Source: Dehalococcoidia bacterium (GTDB lineage: Bacteria; Chloroflexota; Dehalococcoidia; Lucifugimonadales; Lucifugimonadaceae). Taken from it: a DNA stretch of 32,485 nt. The DNA is taken from assembly GCA_029936485.1 (NCBI GenBank), contig JAPYSM010000007.1, forward strand, positions 1 through 32,485, given 5' to 3'. Positions 1-7,594 of the stretch are shown one piece after another. The position numbers and the translations under genes are program-made. Position 1 is the first letter of the stretch; every line of letters begins with the position of its first letter. The notes beneath the pieces are model-generated. The model saw only the letters and a list, made by a program, of their open reading frames with translations, ran no database searches and was not told where the DNA came from.

Positions 1-1
1 G

Positions 2-445
2 CTCGTGCGAATCGCCGAACGAGATCCCTTCGAGCGTTTTTGGGGGATCTTCGGGGCCTTCAGCCTCACCGAACGAAACGTAATGGGGTGGAGGATCGTT
101 GAAAACCAGGTAAGCAGATCGAGACGATGCCGAAAGTCGTTCTGCGGCCCCAAACCACACAACGTCCGGTCCGTTTAGCAACTTGGTCGGGCCGCCACTT
201 GCTTCGCCACGGAGGCGATCGCCTATCGGTGCACCGTTCGGCTCTCCGACGCCCCATTGCACCACTCCCTCATAGTCGCTCGGCAGGACAAAACGCCAGT
301 GACGGACGAATCCGAAATGTGGCCTCACCTCAACGGCGACGTGATTTTCCACGCCGTTGTAGGGGTGATGGACGCTCCAGCCGTAATGAGTCCGGGGTTC
401 ACCCGGCCCTGGGCCTTGTGCATGTCCGTGATCCGGATGCGTCAA
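2..445 (-). CDS. Partial open frame running off the left edge, unknown protein
   Basis: Downstream of rpsT on the minus strand one frame stays open from the rpsT stop to the window edge, about 150 codons. It is the same frame as rpsT. Its residue composition is natural (Trp, His, Tyr and Phe spread through it, e.g. HYGWSVHHPYNGVENHVAVEV), unlike the Arg-rich shadow frames on the other strand. I do not recognise a family. No ATG lies in frame; the only early start-like codon is a TTG at 443-445, without a clear Shine-Dalgarno, so the start is uncertain. It could be a short soluble beta-rich protein, or a chance open frame. Confidence 0.35.
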   Translation of the reverse strand, partial: MTHPDHGHAQGPGPGEPRTHYGWSVHHPYNGVENHVAVEVRPHFGFVRHWRFVLPSDYEGVVQWGVGEPNGAPIGDRLRGEASGGPTKLLNGPDVVWFGAAERLSASSRSAYLVFNDPPPHYVSFGEAEGPEDPPKTLEGISFGDSHE

Positions 446-463
446 TGTTCTGGGCGCCCCGGG

Positions 464-733
464 TTAGGAGTCCTGGTCTGCGCGTGCCCGATTCAAATGC
501 CGAGCGAGACGGGAGATGCGGCGTGCCGCGTTGTTCTTATGAACTACGCCCTTGCTCGCCGCGATGGCGAGCGCACTCTTGGCCGCGGCCACCGCGGCAT
601 GAGCCTCTTCCGACGCGGGGTCTTGATCGATAGCGTCACGTGCTGCAGCAACCCTGTTGCGTGCAAGAGACCGAATTGGTCGGTTGCGCTCTGTTTTGCG
701 TTCTGCGACTCTGTGGGCCTTCGCTGCGGGCAT
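464..733 (-). CDS. rpsT: 30S ribosomal protein S20
   Basis: S20 binds 16S rRNA and helps assemble the small subunit. The 89-residue product is basic and helical, with the family signature near the C-terminus (KGVVHKNNAARRISRLARHLN). The ORF track starts 20 codons earlier, but the ATG at 731-733 gives the normal S20 start (MPAAKAHRVAERKTERNR) and has GAGGAG about 12 bases upstream, so I use it. Length is normal for S20. It lies 124 bases downstream of the rel gene on the same strand and is separated from it by a terminator-like hairpin, so it may have its own promoter or be controlled by attenuation. Confidence 0.93.
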   Translation of the reverse strand: MPAAKAHRVAERKTERNRPIRSLARNRVAAARDAIDQDPASEEAHAAVAAAKSALAIAASKGVVHKNNAARRISRLARHLNRARADQDS

Positions 734-753
734 TTTTCGTTCGTTCTCCTCGG

Positions 754-775
754 AAAAACACGGCGCCTCGCGCCG
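754..775 (-). terminator. Intrinsic terminator or attenuator before rpsT
   Basis: On the minus strand CGGCGC-GAG-GCGCCG forms a perfect 6-bp GC stem with a 3-base loop, followed at once by TGTTTTT. This is a classic Rho-independent terminator shape. It lies after the rel stop and about 20 bases before the rpsT start, so it either ends rel transcription or acts as an attenuator in the rpsT leader. Confidence 0.65.
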
Positions 776-857
776 CATCCGGGACCGGGCCACTATCTAT
801 GCGACTGGGTTCCTATTTGGTTACTTGTGGGCTTAATCAGCCTGAAATATGGACCGA

Positions 858-3065
858 TTATTCAGCGCCCTGCCGCTGGACAGATTGCACGCCGGGAACT
901 GCATTCAATCGCGCGCACAATCTCATCAACTGATCAACCCCACTAGTGTACACCGTGAGTTCAACCATCGAGCGGCCGTAGACCTGTTGCTCACTAGAGT
1001 GGATACGATGGATGTTTGCCTTTTCACGGGACACCACGGCCGTCAGATCACTCAACAGCCCCACCCTGTCCCCGGCGTCTATCCGCAGACGTGAGGGGTA
1101 GCGCTCAGCCAGATGCCCCCATGCGACTTCGACGGATCGTTCTGGCTCTAAACGTGCTCGCAAATTAGGGCATGTCTGCAAATGAACCGTCACGCCGCGT
1201 TGTCGAGTTATGTATCCGGTGATCGCATCGCCGTACACCGGAGAACAGCAACGTGCCAGCCTCGTGACGGCCTGTACGATTGTCTGGTCGTTGGAGAGGA
1301 CAACAACGCCGTGGCTTGACTTGTTGTCGTCCTGCTCTTCGTGCACCAGATCCGGATCGGCTGAGATATCGATAAGCCCGCGAACGATGTCGGCTGGCTG
1401 GATCGCGCCGCTTCCAAGAGCTTCAGCCAGCTCATCAGCTGACTCGAATCGAAGAGTCGCTGCGATCTCCTCTTCGGGAGTGGACGATTGCAACTGGGTC
1501 ACCTGTCTCCTCAGCAATTCACGCCCACGCTGAACATTCTCCTCACGCCGTTGCCGCTTGAACCATGTGCGCACTTTTTCTCGCGCACTTGCCGTGACAA
1601 TGAAGCCGAGATCCGGGTTCAGCCAGTCCATCCTGGGTCCACGTTCGCTACGGGACTTGCGGATTTCCACGGTGTCGCCGTTCTGAAGCACCGTGTTGAG
1701 GGGCACGATTTGCCCGTTCACCGAGGTTGCGACCGCGTGGTGGCCTAGGTCGGTGTGTACACGGTATGCGAAGTCCAGCGGGGTCGATCCGCCCGGCAAC
1801 TCTTTGATCTCGCCCGTCGGCGTGTAGACGTACACCTGGTCCCGGAGAATGTCGGTCCGCACGGTGTCCAGGTACTCGCTGTCGCCCTCCAGCTCTTTCT
1901 GCCAATCAAGTAGCTGTCGAAGCCATGACATCCGTTGTTCAAAGTTGTCGTCGGAGTCGCTATCGCCCTCTTCTTTGTACGCCCAGTGAGACGCCACGCC
2001 GTTTTCGGCGAGATCATGCATACGTCGGGTGCGGATCTGTACCTCAACAGGCGCGTTTTCTTCGCACATGACCGAAGTATGGATCGACTGGTACAGGTTT
2101 TCTTTTGGGCTGGCGATGTAGTCGTCAAAATTACCCGGGACAGGTCGCCACAGTTTGTGAACGATCCACAGGACGCGGTAACACTCTTCCTCTGAGGACA
2201 CGAGTACACGGAGGGCGGTCAGGTCCTGGATGTCGTTGAACTGGCGGCCTTGTTCCGCGTAGCGGTGCATCTTTTGATAAATGCTATAGAGATGCTTCGG
2301 TCGGCCGTGGACTTCGGCCGAGATATTGTGCTCATCCAGCTCGCCCTGAAGAATCATCATGACGCGCTCGGTGTAGTCCTCCCGCTCGGCCCGCTTCCGT
2401 TTGATCAGCCTGTAAACGGATCGGTACTGCCGGGGCTGCAGGTGCCGGAACGCTTCGTCCTCTAGTCGCCATTTAAGGTCCCATGCGCCGAGTCGATGCG
2501 CTAGGGGGGCGTAGATATCAAGCGTTTCTCTTGCGATGGCTATACGCCGGTCGTGGGTATGTGCGTCCAGGGTCCGCATGTTGTGAAGGCGGTCCGCCAG
2601 CTTGATGAGGACGACCCGGACATCTTCCGCCATGGCCACGAGCATCTTGCGCATGCTCGCTGCCTGTCGTGCGGTTCGTTCGTCTTGTGGGAGGTCGCGA
2701 TCGATCGCGAAGTTTGGTGTGTTGATCCGATCGCCCCTTGTGAGGACGTCGATCGAGTTCATTTTTGTCACGCCGTCGACCAGCTTTGCGACCTCGTCAC
2801 CAAAGCGATCTTCGATCTGTTTTCGGGTGATTTCGCAATCTTCGATCACGTCATGCAAAAGGGCAGCGGCCAGTGTCGTAGCGTCCATGCGACGTTCCGC
2901 AAGGAACTCCGCCGTCGCTATCGGATGTTCGACATAGGGTTCGCCGGACAGGCGTGACTGCCCTGCATGGGCGGTCGTCGCGAATTCGAGTGCGCTCCGC
3001 ACAAACTCCGCGCGATCATCCGCGAGATAGGAGTCGATCTTTGTCAGGAGCGTTGTGGCTGGCAT
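858..3065 (-). CDS. rel: Bifunctional (p)ppGpp synthetase/hydrolase (Rel/SpoT)
   Basis: Makes and degrades (p)ppGpp in the stringent response. The 735-residue product has the family order: HD hydrolase domain (LLHDVIED near residue 70, then KLADRLHNMRTL near 160), RelA/SpoT synthetase domain (GRPKHLYSIYQKM, then YQSIHTSV and VEVQIRT), TGS domain (DQVYVYTPTGEIKELPGGSTPLDFA within about 430-490), and a C-terminal ACT domain. The intact H-D...E-D and D...N hydrolase motifs and the synthetase motifs suggest both activities are retained. The ATG at 3063-3065 gives a usual N-terminus (MPATTLLTKIDSYL); an in-frame ATG at 3125 would add 20 residues, and neither has a strong ribosome site. The ORF track's start overlaps the upstream AIR synthase gene and is unlikely. 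Confidence 0.93.
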   Translation of the reverse strand: MPATTLLTKIDSYLADDRAEFVRSALEFATTAHAGQSRLSGEPYVEHPIATAEFLAERRMDATTLAAALLHDVIEDCEITRKQIEDRFGDEVAKLVDGVTKMNSIDVLTRGDRINTPNFAIDRDLPQDERTARQAASMRKMLVAMAEDVRVVLIKLADRLHNMRTLDAHTHDRRIAIARETLDIYAPLAHRLGAWDLKWRLEDEAFRHLQPRQYRSVYRLIKRKRAEREDYTERVMMILQGELDEHNISAEVHGRPKHLYSIYQKMHRYAEQGRQFNDIQDLTALRVLVSSEEECYRVLWIVHKLWRPVPGNFDDYIASPKENLYQSIHTSVMCEENAPVEVQIRTRRMHDLAENGVASHWAYKEEGDSDSDDNFEQRMSWLRQLLDWQKELEGDSEYLDTVRTDILRDQVYVYTPTGEIKELPGGSTPLDFAYRVHTDLGHHAVATSVNGQIVPLNTVLQNGDTVEIRKSRSERGPRMDWLNPDLGFIVTASAREKVRTWFKRQRREENVQRGRELLRRQVTQLQSSTPEEEIAATLRFESADELAEALGSGAIQPADIVRGLIDISADPDLVHEEQDDNKSSHGVVVLSNDQTIVQAVTRLARCCSPVYGDAITGYITRQRGVTVHLQTCPNLRARLEPERSVEVAWGHLAERYPSRLRIDAGDRVGLLSDLTAVVSREKANIHRIHSSEQQVYGRSMVELTVYTSGVDQLMRLCARLNAVPGVQSVQRQGAE

Positions 3066-3195
3066 ATGTGTCTCAGTGACCACGGGGCGGGCGTTCAGAG
3101 GAACAGTACCACTTAGATCACCCATTCTGGATTGTCTGATCTTACGATGTAGGGAAGCTGACTCCAAGTGGGCGTTACTACGGCGAAGTTTCGGT

Positions 3196-4248
3196 TTATG
3201 GCCTGGACACGTGGGCCAACACACGTGCGAGTTCGTCGCGGTCGAATATCGGAAGCGCTTTATCGACGCCTCCAGTACGGAGAATTAAGCCGTCTTCAGG
3301 CGGTCTGATTTCGCCGATATCTACCGCCGGGATTCCAGCTTTATTCACGGCATCGATCACATCCGACGCTCTTTCGGGTCCGGCCGTTATCAGCAGCGCT
3401 CCCGATGAGATCAGTCCCCACGGATCCACGCGAAGCGTCGCACATAGTTCTGCGGCCTCTCGGAAGACAGGTACGGCGTCCTTGTTGATTGCGACGCCGG
3501 TCGCTGAAGCTGTTGCGACTTCGGCCAGCGCCGTTGCGAGCCCGCCTTCTGTGGGGTCGTGCATGGAGGTGACGCCTCCTGCGGCATGTGCCGCCCGCGC
3601 CTCAGGCACTACGCTGATCCCAGGCTCGTAAAGGTAGTTTGCGGCCCGATCGATCACATCGGCGGCTACTCCGGCGCTTATAAGCTGTGTGCGCATCTCG
3701 CGTGCGAGCAGCGATGTACCTTCGATAGCGATTCCCTTTGTCAGGATCACCCGGTCGCCCGGCCGTGCGCCCGCCGTCATCACCTCGTCGCCCTTAGTCA
3801 CCTCGCCCAGCATCGTTCCCGAGATGATCGGCCGGGGCAGATCGAGTGTCATTTCCGAATGGCCGCCGATCATGGTGACGCCGAGCGCGTCGCACGCTTC
3901 TGAAAGCTGATCGAATACGCGTTCCACCTGGTCCGGTGTGGTGCCGACGGGGAAGAGCGCTGTAGCCAGGAACCACTTCGGTACCGCGCCGCAACATGCG
4001 ATGTCGTTAGCGTTCACTTGGACCGTGTACCAGCCGATCAGGTCGGTCGCGAAGGTCACGGGATCGGTCTTGGCCACGAGTAGTGTGTCGCCAAAATCCA
4101 CCAATGCGGCGTCTTCACCAACACCTGGGCCTACGATGACCCGCTGGTCGTCACGATGGATTTTTGCCAGTAAGCGTGACAGCAACTCGCCGGGCAATTT
4201 GCCGGCGGGCAGGCCGTCGTTAAGCGAGTTGGCACTATTTGAACTCAG
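3196..4248 (-). CDS. HypE-like AIR synthase family protein
   Basis: An ATP-binding protein of the PurM/HypE/SelD/ThiL fold. Visible signatures are GPGVGEDAALVDF, VNANDIACCGAVPKWFLAT, IGGHSEMT and MHDPTEGGLATALAEVA, giving an N-terminal AIRS and a C-terminal AIRS_C domain. The sequence follows the stand-alone HypE-like group rather than SelD, since there is no Cys/Sec glycine-rich N-terminus. The C-terminus ends HVSRP and lacks the terminal PRxC cysteine that real HypE uses for carbamoyl transfer, so the substrate is unknown. The tracked TTG start (4197) cuts off the family-typical LPAGKLPGELL; an in-frame CTG at 4246-4248, nine bases after GAGG, restores it, and I use that start. It is divergent from the ThDP enzyme gene and upstream of rel. 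Confidence 0.8.
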   Translation of the reverse strand: MSSNSANSLNDGLPAGKLPGELLSRLLAKIHRDDQRVIVGPGVGEDAALVDFGDTLLVAKTDPVTFATDLIGWYTVQVNANDIACCGAVPKWFLATALFPVGTTPDQVERVFDQLSEACDALGVTMIGGHSEMTLDLPRPIISGTMLGEVTKGDEVMTAGARPGDRVILTKGIAIEGTSLLAREMRTQLISAGVAADVIDRAANYLYEPGISVVPEARAAHAAGGVTSMHDPTEGGLATALAEVATASATGVAINKDAVPVFREAAELCATLRVDPWGLISSGALLITAGPERASDVIDAVNKAGIPAVDIGEIRPPEDGLILRTGGVDKALPIFDRDELARVLAHVSRP

Positions 4249-4420
4249 GGTTCATTTCCTCTGGAATACGTATCACTCAACCAGTGGTCCCCGGTGATCC
4301 CGGGAATTGGCGGACGATCACATGGACGATTGTAAGGCCTGCTCAGGAACATCCTCCGAATTTTGCCGTTCCCGCCCTACAATGTCGCTGGCCACCACTA
4401 CTAGCCAGAAAGTCCTCAAT

Positions 4421-6043
4421 ATGCCTGAGATGACCGGCGCCGAAGCCCTCCGACGATCGCTTGAAGCGGAGGGCGTGGACACGGTGTTCGCGCTCCCTGG
4501 TGTCCAGATCATGTCGGCTTTCGACGCCCTTCATGACAGCCAATCCATCCGGTTGGTCAGTACACGCCACGAGCAGACGACGGCGTACATGGCAGACGGG
4601 TATGCCAGAGTGGCGCGTAAGCCTGGAGTGGCTCTCGTAGTGCCCGGGCCCGGCGCCCTGAACGCCTCGGCGGCGATCGGGACGGCATACGCTTCTTCGT
4701 CTCCCGTGCTTCTCATATCTGGCCAGATCCCAAGTGGTTCGCTCGGTAAGGGTGAGGGACAACTGCACGAGGTTGAAGAACAGCTTGATATTTTCAAGCC
4801 GATCGTCAAATGGAACACTCGCGTATCTTCGGTAGCGGGAATCCCGGGTGCTATTCACGAGGCTTTCAAGCAGATGACCACCGGTCGGCCGCGACCGGTC
4901 GAGGTAGAGATCCCGCCGGACATTCTTGCCGCTACTGGTGATGTGGAATTACTGGAGGCCGAACTTTACCCGGTTAAGCAGCCGAATGATGACCTTATTG
5001 CTCGTGCCGCAGAGGCGCTTGCTGGCGCGGCTCGGCCCGCCATTGTTATTGGCGGCGGAACATTGCGCGCAGAGGCGGGACCAGAGGTTGCCGCCATCGC
5101 TGAGATGCTGGACGCTCCCATTGTGGGGACGCAGCAGGCGAAGGGCGTTGTGCCAGCGAGCCATCCGCAGTACGTGGGTGTTCACTATGCGCAAGTCGGC
5201 GTGAGCGGTGAATTGCTTGGCGATTCCGATGTAATCCTGGTTGCCGGGACCCGCTTTATGGTGCCGGGATTCAAGGCCAAGGACGGCCAGACGATCATCA
5301 AGATCGACGTCGATCAACGAGAACTGGATAAAGACCATGGCACGACTATCGCCATAAATGCGGATGCCAGAGCGGGGTTGGGGGCAATCGGTGCCGCACT
5401 TCGCGGGCGCTGCGTCGAGGATGCGCAGTGCCGCAAAGGCGAACGGGCTGCTGAATATCGCACCAAACTAAAAACATTCATGGACGACGAGGCCCCGGAG
5501 CAGATGGCGTGGGTGAACGCGGTCCGAGCGGCGACCGATGACGATGCCGTCGTGATCTCCGGGATGACCAATATCGGCTACTGGAGCCATCTCGCGTATG
5601 AGGTCGAGGAGGGCGGAGAGTTCATCACCTCTGGCTACTTCGGTAATCTTGGGTTCAGCTTCCCGACTGCATTGGGGGCCAAGATCGCGGCGGGCGATCG
5701 TGCCGTGGTCGCTCTATGTGGCGACGGAGGCTTTATGTACGCCCCTCAGGAGCTAGCGACGGCGAAGCAGCATGGCATCAACCTTGTGGTAGTCGTGTTC
5801 GACAATGGCGCATTCGGAGCGTCGCGCTGGGACCAGGAGCATCGCTATGGCAACCGGGAGATCGGTACGGAGTTCTTCAACCCGGACTGGGACACGCTTG
5901 CTGCCGCGTTCGGCATTCGATCACAAGGCGTGGACACCCCTGAGGCATTGAAGACAGCGTTGCGGGAAGCCGTGGCATTGGATGAGCCGTCATTGATCCA
6001 CGTCACTCTTCCGGTGATGGCGCCGCCCTTCCAGCTCGTTTGA
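4421..6043 (+). CDS. ThDP-dependent enzyme, acetolactate synthase large-subunit-like
   Basis: A 540-residue thiamine-diphosphate enzyme of the IlvB/oxalyl-CoA decarboxylase/sulfoacetaldehyde acetyltransferase superfamily. The N-terminal PYR domain carries the catalytic glutamate in STRHEQTTAYMADGYARV. A central Rossmann-like domain follows (AARPAIVIGGGTLRAEAG), and the C-terminal PP domain has the GDG...N ThDP/Mg motif (CGDGGFMYAPQELATAK, ending in FDNGAFG). I chose the ATG at 4421 because MTGAEALRRSLEAEGVDTVFALPG is the usual family start; an ATG at 4382 and the tracked TTG at 4307 would add tails without homology. No small regulatory subunit (ilvH) follows, and there is no branched-chain operon, so a catabolic 2-keto-acid or acyl-CoA role is as likely as true acetolactate synthesis. 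The substrate cannot be read from sequence. Confidence 0.88.
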   Translation: MPEMTGAEALRRSLEAEGVDTVFALPGVQIMSAFDALHDSQSIRLVSTRHEQTTAYMADGYARVARKPGVALVVPGPGALNASAAIGTAYASSSPVLLISGQIPSGSLGKGEGQLHEVEEQLDIFKPIVKWNTRVSSVAGIPGAIHEAFKQMTTGRPRPVEVEIPPDILAATGDVELLEAELYPVKQPNDDLIARAAEALAGAARPAIVIGGGTLRAEAGPEVAAIAEMLDAPIVGTQQAKGVVPASHPQYVGVHYAQVGVSGELLGDSDVILVAGTRFMVPGFKAKDGQTIIKIDVDQRELDKDHGTTIAINADARAGLGAIGAALRGRCVEDAQCRKGERAAEYRTKLKTFMDDEAPEQMAWVNAVRAATDDDAVVISGMTNIGYWSHLAYEVEEGGEFITSGYFGNLGFSFPTALGAKIAAGDRAVVALCGDGGFMYAPQELATAKQHGINLVVVVFDNGAFGASRWDQEHRYGNREIGTEFFNPDWDTLAAAFGIRSQGVDTPEALKTALREAVALDEPSLIHVTLPVMAPPFQLV

Positions 6044-6454
6044 TTGCGATAAACCAGTAACCTTCCAGCTTGATCTGCGCCCGACTCGAGTTCTGTTTGT
6101 CCCGTCGGAAGCGAAGGCCATATGTATCCGTCTCGTCGCTATGATGTGCCACTTGAATATGTATGCACGAACAAAAAATATCGTTCGTACGAATTCAATA
6201 AGATATAGCTTTGCGATAGATGCCCTGTAAAGCCCTTATAAAGATGGAATATATCGTGATATTTGGAGTTGACATCGTACGTACGAATATTTAATCTTGT
6301 GTATACACCGGATGGTGTTCGTGTGCACATGACATGCGATATTTTGATTTATTGACGGGTTCATCCGACGTGCTGAATTCGTCAATACAGGACCGGGTGA
6401 CATCTCTAGCGATGGGAGATCCGCCGGCGTAAACGAAGAATTTCCGAGAGAAAA
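6044..6454. promoter_or_regulatory. AT-rich regulatory gap before the iron operon
   Basis: No gene is seen in this gap of about 410 bases, which is clearly richer in A/T than its neighbours. It holds several short perfect dyads: TTCGTACGAA (6184-6193), TCGTACGTACGA (6275-6286), GTGTATACAC (6299-6308) and TGTGCACA (6322-6329), plus an imperfect ATATC-GT-GATAT (6251-6262). Small ORFs here have no homology I recognise. The clustering upstream of an iron transporter suggests regulator binding. Confidence 0.6.
6269..6295 (+). promoter_or_regulatory. Promoter with palindromic operator in the spacer
   Basis: TTGACA at 6269-6274 matches the -35 consensus exactly, and TTTAAT at 6290-6295 is a fair -10 at a short 15-base spacing. 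The 12-bp perfect palindrome TCGTACGTACGA (6275-6286) fills most of the spacer, where a bound repressor would exclude RNA polymerase. The related TTCGTACGAA lies 80 bases upstream. The iron transporter operon starts about 160 bases downstream, leaving a long leader. Confidence 0.5.
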
Positions 6455-7594
6455 ATGACGACCGAAACACCGCATTTTCTGTCCCGAAGCACGATGCGGA
6501 TGGCACTGGCACTGGCACTGGGCCTGGCACCGGTCCTGATTCTGGCGATTGCCTGTTCTTCTGATGATAAAAGCGACTCCTCTGTGAGTGTGTCCTCCAC
6601 CGCGACGTCCGCTTCAGGATCTACGGCCGCCAGTAGCGCTCCGGCAGCCACGAGCACTCCGGAAACCGGTGGCGAACTGGTCATCTATTCGGGTCGCAGC
6701 GAATCCCTTGTGGATCCGCTGATCAAGATGTTTGAAGAAGCGACTGGAATCGACGCTCAGGTCAACTACGGTAAGACCGGTGCGCTGGCAGCCACGCTTC
6801 TTGAGGAAGGTGATCGCTCACCTGCAGACGTGTTTTTCGTACAGGACCCGGGTGGACTTGGCTCAGTCATCGACATGGTTGGACCGCTCGACGCTGATTT
6901 GATCGGGCGGGTGCCGGACTGGGCGAGTTCCCCTGACGATCTGTGGGTAGGTGTTTCAGGCCGTGCGCGGACTGTCGTTTACAACACGGACAAATTGTCA
7001 CCGGAAGATTTGCCGGAAACCTTGGACGGGTTCACTGCCCCGTTTTGGAAAGGCCGTATCGGGTGGGCACCCACCAACGGTTCGTTCCAGGCGATGGTGA
7101 CCGGTATGCGAATTGTTTGGGGAGAAGACCGCACACGTGAATGGCTTGAAGGCATCGTTGCAAACGAGGCCACGGTTTATGCCAAGAACACCCCGACTGT
7201 GGCAGCAACTGGTGCTGGTGAGGTAGAGGTTGGGTTTGTGAACCACTACTACCTGCACCGGTTCCTTGCCGAACAGGGTGATGGTTTCGCTGCACGAAAC
7301 TACTTCCTTCCCGGTGGTGGACCTGGGTCAGCGGTACTTGTGGCCGGCGCAGCAATCCTGAAGACGGCCGAAAACGAATCTCAGGCAAACCGTTTCCTGG
7401 AGTACTTGCTCAGCGAGGAAGCCCAGAACTACTTTGCTGAAGAGACGTATGAGTACCCGCTGATTGATGGCGTTCCTCATTCGGAATTACTTCCAGCGTT
7501 AAACACACTAAACACGCCAGATATTGACATATCTGATCTTGGGGACCTGGAAGCAACTCAAAGCCTTCTACGCGAGGCCGGCGCATTGCCATGA
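6455..7594 (+). CDS. fbpA: Ferric iron ABC transporter, substrate-binding lipoprotein
   Basis: Captures ferric iron outside the membrane and hands it to the permease. The N-terminus is a lipoprotein signal peptide: a hydrophobic run then the lipobox LAIAC with Cys34. It is followed by a Ser/Thr/Ala-rich linker, then the type II periplasmic-binding fold (ELVIYSGRSESLVDPLIKMFEEATG). NHYYLHR near residues 263-269 carries the adjacent tyrosines that coordinate Fe3+ in FbpA/FutA proteins. It is the first gene of the operon and its stop overlaps the permease ATG (ATGA). Anchoring by lipid rather than a free periplasmic form fits a cell with one membrane or a lipoprotein-based system. The transported metal is inferred from the tyrosine pair and the family. 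Confidence 0.9.
   Translation: MTTETPHFLSRSTMRMALALALGLAPVLILAIACSSDDKSDSSVSVSSTATSASGSTAASSAPAATSTPETGGELVIYSGRSESLVDPLIKMFEEATGIDAQVNYGKTGALAATLLEEGDRSPADVFFVQDPGGLGSVIDMVGPLDADLIGRVPDWASSPDDLWVGVSGRARTVVYNTDKLSPEDLPETLDGFTAPFWKGRIGWAPTNGSFQAMVTGMRIVWGEDRTREWLEGIVANEATVYAKNTPTVAATGAGEVEVGFVNHYYLHRFLAEQGDGFAARNYFLPGGGPGSAVLVAGAAILKTAENESQANRFLEYLLSEEAQNYFAEETYEYPLIDGVPHSELLPALNTLNTPDIDISDLGDLEATQSLLREAGALP

Noticed and set aside
127-946. Plus-strand ORFs 127-633 and 257-946
   Set aside because: Arg/Cys-rich translations with no motif; they are antisense shadows of rpsT and the open frame downstream of it.
3196-4248. Selenophosphate synthase (SelD)
   Set aside because: The AIR-synthase fold is present, but the SelD N-terminal Cys/Sec motif is missing and the sequence follows the HypE-like group.
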